Below, piece by piece: positions 1-6,692 of a stretch of DNA of 13,909 bases. The stretch spans positions 1 through 13,909 of the forward strand of contig JAZRDX010000085.1 in the NCBI GenBank assembly GCA_045660565.1, in the 5' to 3' direction. Below the pieces are notes generated by a model. The model ran no database searches. It worked only from the letters and a program-made list of their open reading frames with translations, and was not told the origin of the DNA. Numbering within the stretch: position 1 is the first letter of the stretch; each line of letters begins with the position of its first letter. The translations under genes and the position numbers were made by a program. Source of the DNA: SIG673 sp045660565. Lineage in GTDB: Bacteria; Bacillota; Clostridia; Oscillospirales; CAG-272.

Positions 1-96
1 ATGAACGAAAAGGCTGACACGGAAGCGGAAAAGAACCTTATGAAGTCGATTAAGCTGTACTATGATGCGGCGGTAGCCTTCAAGGCATCGAAATAA
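1..96 (+). CDS. C-terminal end of an unidentified protein (or a 31-residue ORF)
   Basis: Frame 1 is open from the first base and ends at TAA 94-96. It gives 31 lysine- and alanine-rich residues, including KSIKLYYDAAVAF near the end. The first codon of the window happens to be ATG, but no upstream sequence is visible, so this may equally be the tail of a longer gene. It stops 14 nt before the next start codon, and that gene's ribosome binding site begins right after the stop. The two are therefore probably co-transcribed. I do not recognise the family and assign no function. Confidence 0.45.
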   Translation: MNEKADTEAEKNLMKSIKLYYDAAVAFKASK

Positions 97-110
97 GGGA
101 GGAAAAGACG

Positions 111-266
111 ATGAAAGAGAAATATATAACTCCTGAGACGGCAGCTATCGCAGTATGCGAAGCGGACGTAATCACGACCAGCCCCATTGCTCTTGTAAGC
201 GACGAGCTTACGGGAATCGACAAGAGCTTCTTCGACGAGAACACAGGGCTCTGGAACTTATTCTGA
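111..266 (+). CDS. Small uncharacterised protein with DVITTS motif (51 aa)
   Basis: A 51-residue ORF starts with ATG at 111, with GGGAGG at 97-102 eight bases upstream, an excellent ribosome binding site. It begins MKEKYITPE, has DVITTSP at residues 19-25 and ends in an acidic/aromatic tail (SFFDENTGLWNLF). The layout of a short basic start, a central hydrophobic patch and then D-V-I-T-T-S resembles a loose class of roughly 50-80 residue hypothetical proteins that I recall from Clostridia genomes; this is from memory and unchecked. There is no signal peptide or obvious membrane helix. One cysteine (Cys16) is present. The upstream frame ends 14 nt away, so they likely share a transcript. Function is unknown. 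A peptide precursor or secreted peptide role cannot be excluded, but nothing here shows one. Confidence 0.7.
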   Translation: MKEKYITPETAAIAVCEADVITTSPIALVSDELTGIDKSFFDENTGLWNLF

Positions 267-484
267 CCTGAGAGCCTCCGGTGGCGTATGGCGAGTAGGC
301 AAACGCCTGTACGTATACTGCGACGGGGCGCGACGGTTAACACAGCGAGCGTCGCTAAATCCCGAATTTAGGGAAAGTACAAACAAAAATTTTCGCCGAG
401 GCAAAGAGAAGGTCGGATGCGTAGCAAAGCGAAAATTGTATCCGAGCAGAAGCTCGGAGTGGTTCTTCGTCGGATATACAAACG
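267..484. other. Gene-free stretch with several inverted repeats
   Basis: I see no convincing gene between the small protein and the tRNA-Gln terminator. The second half is rich in short perfect inverted repeats: 388-396 with 429-437 (9 bp), 441-447 with 452-458 (7 bp, 4-nt loop), 439-445 with 470-476 (7 bp) and 413-418 with 440-445 (6 bp). The last three share the same central segment, so they are mutually exclusive. The + strand is open from 199 to 531 in another frame but has no ATG or GTG start. The stretch could be a dispersed repeat or a structured RNA; I cannot tell which. Confidence 0.4.
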
Positions 485-523
485 AACAAACAAGGGTAGG
501 CAAAAAGCCTACCCTTGTTTGTT
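485..523 (-). terminator. Terminator of tRNA-Gln
   Basis: A perfect 17-bp inverted repeat (485-501 with 507-523) surrounds a 5-nt loop. Read on the minus strand, the loop is TTTTT and the 3' arm ends in TTGTTTGTT, so the U-rich tract lies inside and just after the stem. The stem's first base coincides with the last base of the encoded CCA of the tRNA, so there is no spacer. Confidence 0.8.
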
Positions 524-599
524 GGCTGGGATAGCTGGACTCGAACCAGCGAAATGCAGGAGTCAAAGTCCTGTGCCTTACCGACTTGGCGATATCCCA
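523..599 (-). tRNA. tRNA-Gln (anticodon UUG)
   Basis: On the minus strand the RNA runs from 599 to 523. The acceptor stem is TGGGATA (599-593) paired with TATCCCA (533-527), followed by discriminator G and an encoded CCA (525-523). The D arm has GCC/GGC pairing. The anticodon stem is CAGGA/TCCTG around the loop CTTTGAC, giving anticodon TTG. The T arm is GCTGG-TTCGAGT-CCAGC. The weak U1-A72 pair is a known glutamine identity feature and fits the call. It stands alone with its own promoter (618-646) and terminator (485-523). Confidence 0.97.
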
Positions 600-617
600 A
601 AATTATTGACGTTTAGT

Positions 618-646
618 ATTATAACATATTTTTTACTAAATGTCAA
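618..646 (-). promoter_or_regulatory. Promoter of tRNA-Gln, perfect sigma-A consensus
   Basis: On the minus strand, TTGACA (641-646) and TATAAT (618-623) are separated by exactly 17 bp. The -10 ends about 18 bp before the first base of the mature tRNA at 599, so the 5' leader is very short. A 12-bp inverted repeat with 11 matches (606-617 and 635-646) frames the -10 and overlaps the -35. Confidence 0.9.
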
Positions 647-705
647 CGGTTTTTATGCAATAAATTATTTTTACAGTCTTAAATAATATGTATTTGAAAG
701 GAAAA

Positions 706-1545
706 TCATTCGTTTATTAGGGTAGATGGGTTTATCCGTCTGTATTCAATAGGTGAGAGCCCCGTTTTGGTTTTGAAGAATCTGCTGAAATAAAGGCTGT
801 CGGCAAATCCGCATAGAAAGCTTATTTCTGATACCGAAAGTGCGGTTGATAAAAGAAGCGCTTTTGCGTTTTCGATACGTAGCCTCTGTCGGTAGGCGCT
901 CGGGGAAACACCCATCTCCAATTTAAAAAGGTGCTCAAAACGACCGAGGCTTAAGTTGCAGAGATTTGCTAAAAGTGCGTTCGAAAAGCTCTTTTCATAG
1001 TTTTCATTTATATATAATACCGCCTTGCGTATCGGACTGCTTCCGTGGAAAATACCTTTTTCGGAGGTAAGACCGCCGAGCATATATAGAATAGTTAGCA
1101 AAATTCCTTTTTCTGTGTTTACCGTTTCGCTTCTTTTTATGCTGTACTCGGTTAAAAGCTCCGAAAAAAGCGATTTTATGTTACTGTTTTCTGTCCCCCT
1201 GTTCGTTCCTACGGAAAGACATGCGTCATTTAATATCTCCGGCACCTGAAAGCCGTTAAAATGAATCCAGCAGTCCTTCGAGCCGCGCAGTCTTTTGTAT
1301 TTCTGCGGAACACGCGGAGGATATAAAACGAAATCACCTTTAAATAAACGGACGGCAGTTCCGTCCTCGCCGTACACCTCTGCCTCGCCCTCGGTTACGT
1401 AAAAAATATGATAGTCGCTTCTGCCGGAGCGGATGACAAGATATTCAGTGTCAAGCGTTACCGTGCTTCCGCAGCTGTTGAGCTGTAGATATGAGTGGCT
1501 TTCAAGGTTTTTAGAATCCTTAAGGTCGCCGTAGTAAACGTTCAT
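706..1545 (-). CDS. AraC-family transcriptional regulator with N-terminal cupin sensor
   Basis: This 279-residue protein has the usual two-part AraC layout. The N-terminal half carries a cupin-like sugar-sensing segment (about residues 45-85, with GEAEVY, a GDFVLYPP turn and PQKYK). The C-terminal 100 residues contain two helix-turn-helix units, about 188-210 and 236-259. The family signature is clear around GFADSLYFSRFFKTKTGLSP (246-265). The ATG at 1545 is preceded by GGAGG seven bases upstream. It is transcribed away from the GH4 glycosidase gene at 1726, with 180 bp between the two start codons, which suggests that it senses a sugar and controls that gene and perhaps itself. No terminator is visible between its stop and the tRNA-Gln promoter, so readthrough into the tRNA unit is possible. 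The inducer cannot be deduced. Confidence 0.93.
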   Translation of the reverse strand: MNVYYGDLKDSKNLESHSYLQLNSCGSTVTLDTEYLVIRSGRSDYHIFYVTEGEAEVYGEDGTAVRLFKGDFVLYPPRVPQKYKRLRGSKDCWIHFNGFQVPEILNDACLSVGTNRGTENSNIKSLFSELLTEYSIKRSETVNTEKGILLTILYMLGGLTSEKGIFHGSSPIRKAVLYINENYEKSFSNALLANLCNLSLGRFEHLFKLEMGVSPSAYRQRLRIENAKALLLSTALSVSEISFLCGFADSLYFSRFFKTKTGLSPIEYRRINPSTLINE

Positions 1546-1580
1546 GCTTTATCCTCCATAGTGTAAATAAGTCTGTGTAT

Positions 1581-1609
1581 ATTATATCACAAAACAGCAG
1601 TTTTGTCCA
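1581..1609 (-). promoter_or_regulatory. Promoter of the AraC-type regulator gene
   Basis: On the minus strand, TGGACA (1604-1609) lies 17 bp from TATAAT (1581-1586), about 36 bp before the ATG. The spacer contains most of a 7-bp inverted repeat (1589-1606), a possible operator. Confidence 0.8.
1589..1606. promoter_or_regulatory. Inverted repeat, candidate operator over the araC-type promoter
   Basis: ACAAAAC (1589-1595) and GTTTTGT (1600-1606) form a perfect 7-bp inverted repeat with a 4-nt centre. It lies between the -10 and -35 of the regulator gene and overlaps the -35 by three bases. A protein bound here would block that promoter. Symmetry is atypical of AraC operators, which are usually direct repeats, so a different regulator or chance is possible. 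Confidence 0.4.
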
Positions 1610-1634
1610 TATAAAAGAACGTAAAATCCATTTA
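1606..1634. promoter_or_regulatory. Phased direct repeats, candidate AraC-type binding sites
   Basis: TCCATATA (1606-1613) and TCCATTTA (1627-1634) match at 7 of 8 bases and are exactly 21 bp apart, two helical turns. The first overlaps the -35 of the regulator gene and the second overlaps the proposed -35 of the glycosidase gene. AraC-family activators typically bind such half-sites next to or over the -35. The assignment is inferred from position and spacing only. Confidence 0.4.
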
Positions 1635-1659
1635 CTTTTTAAAAAAATCGGAGTAAGAT
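1631..1659 (+). promoter_or_regulatory. Probable promoter of the GH4 glycosidase gene
   Basis: TTTACT (1631-1636) and TAAGAT (1654-1659) are 17 bp apart. Both hexamers are imperfect (4 of 6 matches in each), as expected for an activator-dependent promoter. It implies a leader of about 60 nt that includes a CTGTA-AA-TACAG hairpin near 1692-1703. Confidence 0.5.
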
Positions 1660-1725
1660 AAGATTGTAAAGGGAAAACAGTAAAAAACGCTCTGTAAATA
1701 CAGAAAAACAGAAAGGGATTTAATT

Positions 1726-3039
1726 ATGAAAAAGTTTGCTTTTTTAGGAGCGGGAAGCCTCCAGTTTACAAGCGCAACCATGCGAGACCTGCTCACGTTC
1801 CCGGCATTTAGAGACTGCGAAATAGCACTTATGGACATAAATGCTGAGAACCTTGAAAATATAAAAAAGGTCTGCGAAAAGATAAGGGTGGAGATGAATT
1901 GCCCGGACTGTAAGATTACCGCGACAACGGATAGGGTAGAGGCGTTAAAAGGCGCCGACGGGGTGCTTTGTACCGTTTTTAACGGAGATGTTGATATATG
2001 GAGATACGACATCGAGATACCGAAAAAATACGGAGTTGATACCAACGTCGGAGATACGAGAAGCGTGTCGGGAATTTTTAGAGCGCTGCGTAATATTCCG
2101 CTTATGCTTGACATCTGCCGCGATATTGAAAAATACTGTCCGCGCGCCGTATTCTTAAACTACACTAACCCTATGGCAATGCTCTGTCAGGCTATGCAGA
2201 AGCACTCGGGTGTTGAGGTTACCGGACTTTGCCACAGCGTTCAGGGAACGGTTAAAATGCTTGCCGAGTGGTTAAACGTACCCGTAAATGAGATAAATTA
2301 TAAATGTATGGGTGTAAATCATCAGGCGTTTTATACCGAGCTTTCACACAATGGGGTAGACCTATATCCCGCACTTCGCGAGCTTATGAAAAATCCCGAA
2401 TATTTTAATAAAGAAATGGTAAGAAACGAGATGTTCTTAAAGCTCGGATATTACGTAACCGAGTCGAGCGGTCATAACTCCGAGTACAACCAGTGGTTCA
2501 GAAAGCGTCCCGACCTTATCGAGAAATACTGTACACATTCCACCTGTTGGAACCCGGGAGAGTACGCTTTTTCCTTAAAGCTTCGCCAAAACAGAAAAGA
2601 AAATACGAAAAAGCAGTACGAGGATTTCCTTGTAAAGCCGATAAATAAGCAAAAGAGCATCGAATATGCCGCAGATATATTTAACGCAAGACTTGGAGAC
2701 GGTAAGCCGTTTATCTTTAACGGTAACGTCTTAAATAAAGGTTCCATACCGAATCTTCCGTACGACGCGTGTGTTGAGGTACCCGTGGTCGCCGACAGAA
2801 TGGGATTTAAAACCACTATTGCGGGAGAGCTTCCGGAGCACCTTGCGATACTTGTAAATACTACCGCGAGAATAGAGTCTCTCGTTGTCGAGGCGGCAAT
2901 GAGAAAGGATAAAGAGGCGGTTTATCACGCAGTATGCATGGATCCGCTCACCTCCGCTGTTTGCAGTCTTGACGAGATAAAGCAGATGACGGACGAGCTT
3001 TTCGAAACAAACAGGGATTTTCTCGGAGATTACAGATAA
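1726..3039 (+). CDS. melA: Family 4 glycoside hydrolase, alpha-galactosidase (MelA-like)
   Basis: This 437-residue protein matches the MelA branch of GH4, whose members use NAD+ and a divalent metal to cleave glycosides by an oxidation-elimination mechanism. The N-terminus has the dinucleotide-binding GAGS (8-11) in a Rossmann start (KKFAFLGAGSLQFTS). NYTNP is at 145-149. The metal-ligand region GLCHS includes Cys169, and GVNHQ includes His199. The acidic-amide stretch ESSGHNSEYNQWF follows at 246-258. Length is close to E. coli MelA (about 450). Start ATG 1726 is preceded by GAAAGGG. It is divergent from the AraC-type regulator and followed directly by a strong terminator, so it is monocistronic here with no sugar transporter beside it. 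It acts in the cytoplasm, so the substrate (melibiose, raffinose or another alpha-linked sugar) must enter by a system outside the window. GH4 specificity varies, so alpha-glucosidase or galacturonidase activity remains possible. Confidence 0.9.
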   Translation: MKKFAFLGAGSLQFTSATMRDLLTFPAFRDCEIALMDINAENLENIKKVCEKIRVEMNCPDCKITATTDRVEALKGADGVLCTVFNGDVDIWRYDIEIPKKYGVDTNVGDTRSVSGIFRALRNIPLMLDICRDIEKYCPRAVFLNYTNPMAMLCQAMQKHSGVEVTGLCHSVQGTVKMLAEWLNVPVNEINYKCMGVNHQAFYTELSHNGVDLYPALRELMKNPEYFNKEMVRNEMFLKLGYYVTESSGHNSEYNQWFRKRPDLIEKYCTHSTCWNPGEYAFSLKLRQNRKENTKKQYEDFLVKPINKQKSIEYAADIFNARLGDGKPFIFNGNVLNKGSIPNLPYDACVEVPVVADRMGFKTTIAGELPEHLAILVNTTARIESLVVEAAMRKDKEAVYHAVCMDPLTSAVCSLDEIKQMTDELFETNRDFLGDYR

Positions 3040-3077
3040 AAAAGCTCTTAACGCAGAAATTTGCGTTAAGAGCTTTT
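3040..3077. terminator. Bidirectional terminator between the GH4 and phosphoesterase genes
   Basis: A perfect 16-bp inverted repeat (3040-3055 with 3062-3077) has a 6-nt loop. It begins immediately after the GH4 stop codon and ends in TTTT followed by a T-rich stretch. The A-run at the other side provides the U-tract for the convergent minus strand gene ending at 3093. It can serve both directions. Confidence 0.92.
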
Positions 3078-3092
3078 CGTTTTTAGTTGTTT

Positions 3093-3914
3093 TTACATCA
3101 CGGTTATTTCCCGCATAGTATGTCTGTCGGTAACAAGCTGAAGCTGACCGCTCGGGAGACGTGCTTCGAAATCAAAGTGCATGTGTCCGCTGATTATTGC
3201 TTTAATCGACGGACAGCTTACAATGTACTCATAGCTTTCACGCGTGGTTGGAGAGGCGGTTTGCTCGTAGAGCTGCCAGAGATTGTATCCGCGCATTTTT
3301 TCTGCCGGAGTGCCGACCATTCCGTCAGACGTTACTGCGGAAAGCTCCTCTGAATAAAACGGAATATGTGTAAAAAGAATAACCGGTTTTCCGTTTGAAA
3401 CAACCTGCTTTAACGCATTTAACTGTGTGTGGGTTATCTGATAATCACCGTTATCAATACCGACTAAAGATACGCCTCCCATTTCTTTACAAAAGAAACG
3501 CACGTCGTTCTCAAAGCACCTCTGAACGGCATCGAGCGTTTTTTCGCGAATCTTAAGCTCCTCGGCGTAATCACTCTCGCAAAAGCGGTTACCCGGACAG
3601 TAGCACTGCTCGTGGTTTCCCGCTATAAACGTTACTTCGGTTTCCTTGGCAAACCTTCTTGAAAATTCCATTGTCTCGGGGGTAAGAAAATCCATAAGGT
3701 CGCCTGTGTGGAACAGCGGAAAGCCCGTTTCCTTTGCATAATTTTGGGCAACGGTAAGGTTGTTACGTGAATCAAGACCTTGACGAGAGCTTGCAAACGC
3801 TATGCGTTCATCACATTCGTTTTCGCTTACGCAAACAAGATGCGTGTCTGTTATTTGTAAAAAGGTAAACGGTTTTTCTATACCGATTTGTATTTCGTTT
3901 TTTATTATATTCAC
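3093..3914 (-). CDS. Calcineurin-like metallophosphoesterase
   Basis: A 273-residue cytoplasmic protein with all the dimetal phosphoesterase blocks in order: ITDTHL (Asp23, His25), GDLMD (Asp72), GNHE (Asn100, His101), FTHIP (His183) and SGHMHFD (His244, His246). These residues would hold the two metal ions. The start is GTG at 3914, supported by GGAG about nine bases upstream; no ATG gives a better fit. It follows the LacB/RpiB-like gene after 67 nt on the same strand, so the two are probably one operon driven from 4608-4636. The family covers nucleotidases, phosphodiesterases and protein phosphatases, and the sequence does not reveal which. A cysteine-rich insert (about 104-112, CYCPGNRFC) lies between the GNHE and FTHIP blocks. 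Confidence 0.9.
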   Translation of the reverse strand: MNIIKNEIQIGIEKPFTFLQITDTHLVCVSENECDERIAFASSRQGLDSRNNLTVAQNYAKETGFPLFHTGDLMDFLTPETMEFSRRFAKETEVTFIAGNHEQCYCPGNRFCESDYAEELKIREKTLDAVQRCFENDVRFFCKEMGGVSLVGIDNGDYQITHTQLNALKQVVSNGKPVILFTHIPFYSEELSAVTSDGMVGTPAEKMRGYNLWQLYEQTASPTTRESYEYIVSCPSIKAIISGHMHFDFEARLPSGQLQLVTDRHTMREITVM

Positions 3915-3981
3915 TCTCTGTGTCTCCGTTTAGTCAGGGAAATAATTTGCTTCTTTGATTTTTAACCGTTAAACGCTACGC

Positions 3982-4554
3982 TCAGTCAGCTTTCTTTTCC
4001 AGCTTAAGAGGATAGTCTCCGAGATGCGTTGTCTTGAAGCCGTTCTTTTTGTACTCCTCGTAGTTGAAGGCTTCAAGCTCGTCTATCGCAAGCTTGTGGA
4101 ACTCGTAGAAGTTGTGCCACCACTCGTATCCTGAGCCGAGAGACGCATTAAGATAGGCATCGGCAATATCGCAGCCCATAGCGGGGGCTACGTAGGACGC
4201 ACCCATAGCGAGAACGTTTACGCCGTTACCCGTTATAGCGCGAAGCGCCGCAGGTACGCTTTCGACTACTCCTGCGTGAACGTGGGGACATTTGGAAGCG
4301 GCAATATGTATACCCATACCCGTGCCGCAGAAAAGCAGTGCGCGCTCAAAGTTACCCTCGGAAATCTGCGCTCCTACGCGAAGTCCTACACGGTGGAACA
4401 TATTTTCGGTGTCATTGGGATCGCTGTCTGCGGTAACGCCGAGGTCGGTTATCTTCCAGCCCTTTTCTTTAAGGTGTGCAACGACTGCCTCCTTAAGAGG
4501 GTATCCTGCGAAATCCGCGCCTACTACAAGGTATTTATCCTTAACTGTTTTCAT
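3982..4554 (-). CDS. LacB/RpiB-family sugar-phosphate isomerase-like protein lacking both RpiB histidines
   Basis: A 190-residue protein starts with ATG 4554, chosen because AGGAG lies seven bases upstream; the frame stays open to 4587 without a better site. The fold signature is clear: VGADFAGYPLKEAV (11-24), LLFCGTGMGIHIAASK (73-88, with the catalytic-type Cys76) and GNGVNVLAMGA (109-119). After this, CDIADAYLNASL resembles the CDIIDAFINA stretch of LacB, and the roughly 40-residue C-terminal extension also recalls LacB more than RpiB. The two histidines of canonical RpiB (as in CDH and LHN) are replaced by Phe14 and Gly109, while Asp13 and Asn110 remain. LacB normally pairs with LacA to convert galactose 6-phosphate to tagatose 6-phosphate, but no LacA is present here. 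It lies first in an operon with a metallophosphoesterase. A different aldose-ketose phosphate isomerisation, or loss of that activity, is possible. Confidence 0.82.
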   Translation of the reverse strand: MKTVKDKYLVVGADFAGYPLKEAVVAHLKEKGWKITDLGVTADSDPNDTENMFHRVGLRVGAQISEGNFERALLFCGTGMGIHIAASKCPHVHAGVVESVPAALRAITGNGVNVLAMGASYVAPAMGCDIADAYLNASLGSGYEWWHNFYEFHKLAIDELEAFNYEEYKKNGFKTTHLGDYPLKLEKKAD

Positions 4555-4607
4555 TTTTCTTCTCCTGTTCCTATTATTTAACAACATCGTATTTGCCCGA
4601 TGGTTTT

Positions 4608-4636
4608 ATTATAACATCAACCTGCCGTTTTGTAAA
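4608..4636 (-). promoter_or_regulatory. Promoter of the LacB-like/phosphoesterase operon
   Basis: On the minus strand, TTTACA (4631-4636) is 17 bp from a perfect TATAAT (4608-4613). The expected transcript starts near 4601, giving a leader of about 47 nt. Confidence 0.85.
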
Positions 4637-4858
4637 GGTGTTTTTTGAAACTGAATAAAAATATAAAAGATTTAGATCTTTATTGTTTTTAACCAAAAAG
4701 AAAAAATTCGTAAAACAAAAGTCGGTGAGACGTGGCTCCCGACTTTTCTTATGTTTTGGGTTGTATAAAAAGATATTTTGGCTTTTTGAACGGTGTATTT
4801 GAACTCTTGCGTTCTTAATCACGGCAAAGCAGTATTACTTGCGGTATAAACGTGTGGA
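4637..4858. other. Intergenic region between fbp and the LacB-like operon
   Basis: AT-rich and without a supportable gene. It contains the fbp terminator (4717-4747). About 110 nt lie between the fbp stop and that terminator, forming a 3' untranslated region in which I see no further structure. Confidence 0.6.
4717..4747 (-). terminator. Terminator downstream of fbp
   Basis: AAAAGTCGG (4717-4725) pairs with CCGACTTTT (4739-4747), continued by GAG/CTC across a one-base bulge around a 6-nt loop. Read on the minus strand, it is followed by TTTTGTTTTAC. Orientation and position fit termination of fbp transcripts; the TTTTCTT tail on the other side may let it work in both directions. Confidence 0.78.
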
Positions 4859-6679
4859 TCACATGCGAAAAGGATATACATCATGTAAGAAATTCTTTAA
4901 CACGTCTAACTCGCTTTGGAGCTTTTTGCCAATATCTGTCTCTTTAACCAGTATCCTGTCGTTATATTTTCTTAACTGTCTGACATCGCTTTTAAGGTCG
5001 GAAGCATTATTGATAACGTCCTCGCTTGACGTGAAGGGCTGATGGCAAATAAGGAAGAGCCCCTGTGAGTTGTTTACCAGCGTGTATCCCGCAATACCGG
5101 TCTTTGGTTGGTAAGCCTTGGAGAGTCCGCCGTCTATCGTGATATGTCGGCAATTTCCGCTTTCGGGACTTTCTCCGCTTTTAACCTTTACGGGCATATG
5201 ACCGTTTACAATGACCGAATTATCTCCCGTTGCGCCGAATTCTGCAAGAACCTTCATGCAAAAGCTCTCGTTGTTTACAAGGCTATAATATTCGTCCTTT
5301 TTCTCTTTTTCGACATACCCTTCAAAATATTTGGTATATACGCACATTTTATCGCGTCCGAAGAGCGGAGATTTTTTGCCGCACCACAGATACCACATGT
5401 AATCAACGGAATAGCTGTCTCCCTTTGCCGCATTGCGCACGAGCATATCCAGAACGTCGTATAGCTGCTTACCAGAATGTGAGTTCTCTCCAACGCGGAT
5501 TTTGGAAAAAGTACCGTCCGCTTCGGTCGGAACACAGCCGTGCATAATGAGGTTATCGTTGAACACCTTGTACATACTGCCGTATTTGAGAAGGATGCGC
5601 ATATGCTCTCCGAGGCGCTTACTATGTCTGAATTCGTCCATCAGCATCTCAATGAGCTTTTTTTCTCTCTCAGTCAGCGTGTCGGAGGGATACATTATTC
5701 TGTCGTTCATGTCAAATTCGGGATGATCTTTGATTAGCTTGTTTTCAAGTTTAAGCTGTATGACGGTTATAGCTTTGGTCATACGTGCAAGCATCTCGTC
5801 TTTTTCAAAATCGCTTTCATATCCGTACACGTGTGAGATACGGAAAGCCTCGCACGTGTCAAGCGCGTATTCCTCGGATGCAAAGTTGGCAAGCGGACGC
5901 AGATTTATACCGTAGTTTTCAATAGCTTGCAGATTTCTGTAAACACAGTTTATCCTTATGACGTTACATAGGCAAGCGGGGTTTCCAAAATATGCGCCCA
6001 TCCAAAGAACGTCGTGGTTTCCCCACTGTATATCAAAGGAATGGAAGCGCGAAAGCTCGTCCATGATAATATCACAGCCGTTGCCACGATCGTAAATATC
6101 TCCTACAATATGAAGATGGTCGACGGCAAGATGACGGATGAGCCTTGATGCCTCAATTATAAAATTACGGGCATTTCCAAGCTCAATGATGCTTGACACG
6201 ATCTGCATATAATAGTTTGCTTTGTCGATGCTGTGCTCGGGCATATTTATAAGCTCGTCCATTATGTAGCGGTAATCCTCAGGCATTGCTTTTCTTACCT
6301 TGGAACGTGAATATTTTGCCGATACAAGCTTCGAAACCTCAATGAGACTATAGATAGTTTGTGTGTACCACGACGGTGTAAGCGCGTTGCCGTCATTTTT
6401 TAGTACCTGCTCCGGATAATAAATGAGTGCGGCGAGTTTGTTTTTTTCTGCTTCGGACATTTTGTCGCCAAATGCAAGATCAATCTTGGTTCTGATGACG
6501 CCCGATGCGTTGCGGAGAATGTGCGAAAAGGTTACGGATTCGCCGTGGATGTCACTCAAAAAATGTTCTGTGCCTTTCGGCAGGTTAAGTATTGCTTTGA
6601 GATTGATTATTTCACTGATGACCGACTGTGAGGTGGGAAATTGCTTTTTCAAAAGTCGATAAGTTCCGTTATCGTTCAT
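4859..6679 (-). CDS. fbp: Class III fructose-1,6-bisphosphatase
   Basis: A 606-residue protein of the class III (Firmicutes-type) FBPase family, which dephosphorylates fructose 1,6-bisphosphate to fructose 6-phosphate in gluconeogenesis. It has a metallophosphoesterase core: LSDIHGE at 41-47 (Asp43, His45), GDIYDRG at 193-199 and WGNHD at 219-223, with VNGHMPVK in the C-terminal third. Length is slightly below B. subtilis Fbp (about 670) but all blocks are intact. ATG 6679 has GGGAG about six bases upstream. It is transcribed alone from a promoter at 6760-6788 and ends before the terminator at 4717-4747. The roughly 75-nt leader contains repeated CAATATT/AATATTG elements that could form alternative hairpins next to the ribosome binding site. 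This family is unrelated to the E. coli class I enzyme. Confidence 0.96.
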   Translation of the reverse strand: MNDNGTYRLLKKQFPTSQSVISEIINLKAILNLPKGTEHFLSDIHGESVTFSHILRNASGVIRTKIDLAFGDKMSEAEKNKLAALIYYPEQVLKNDGNALTPSWYTQTIYSLIEVSKLVSAKYSRSKVRKAMPEDYRYIMDELINMPEHSIDKANYYMQIVSSIIELGNARNFIIEASRLIRHLAVDHLHIVGDIYDRGNGCDIIMDELSRFHSFDIQWGNHDVLWMGAYFGNPACLCNVIRINCVYRNLQAIENYGINLRPLANFASEEYALDTCEAFRISHVYGYESDFEKDEMLARMTKAITVIQLKLENKLIKDHPEFDMNDRIMYPSDTLTEREKKLIEMLMDEFRHSKRLGEHMRILLKYGSMYKVFNDNLIMHGCVPTEADGTFSKIRVGENSHSGKQLYDVLDMLVRNAAKGDSYSVDYMWYLWCGKKSPLFGRDKMCVYTKYFEGYVEKEKKDEYYSLVNNESFCMKVLAEFGATGDNSVIVNGHMPVKVKSGESPESGNCRHITIDGGLSKAYQPKTGIAGYTLVNNSQGLFLICHQPFTSSEDVINNASDLKSDVRQLRKYNDRILVKETDIGKKLQSELDVLKNFLHDVYPFRM

Positions 6680-6692
6680 TTATTCTCCCTTT

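Noticed and set aside
199..531. Open plus strand frame of about 111 codons running through the structured region into the tRNA-Gln
   Set aside because: No ATG or GTG start and no ribosome binding site. It overlaps the small protein in another frame and ends inside the tRNA. Openness alone is weak evidence.
355..686. Frames overlapping tRNA-Gln on both strands
   Set aside because: They read through the tRNA and its terminator, a familiar source of spurious protein predictions.
4555..4587. Earlier ATG (4587) for the LacB-like gene
   Set aside because: It adds 11 residues of low quality (MLLNNRNRRRK) and has no ribosome binding site, whereas ATG 4554 follows AGGAG at good spacing.
4574..4822. 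Minus strand 82-codon frame in the fbp to LacB-like gap
   Set aside because: It crosses the fbp terminator and the operon promoter, and shows no family or ribosome binding site.
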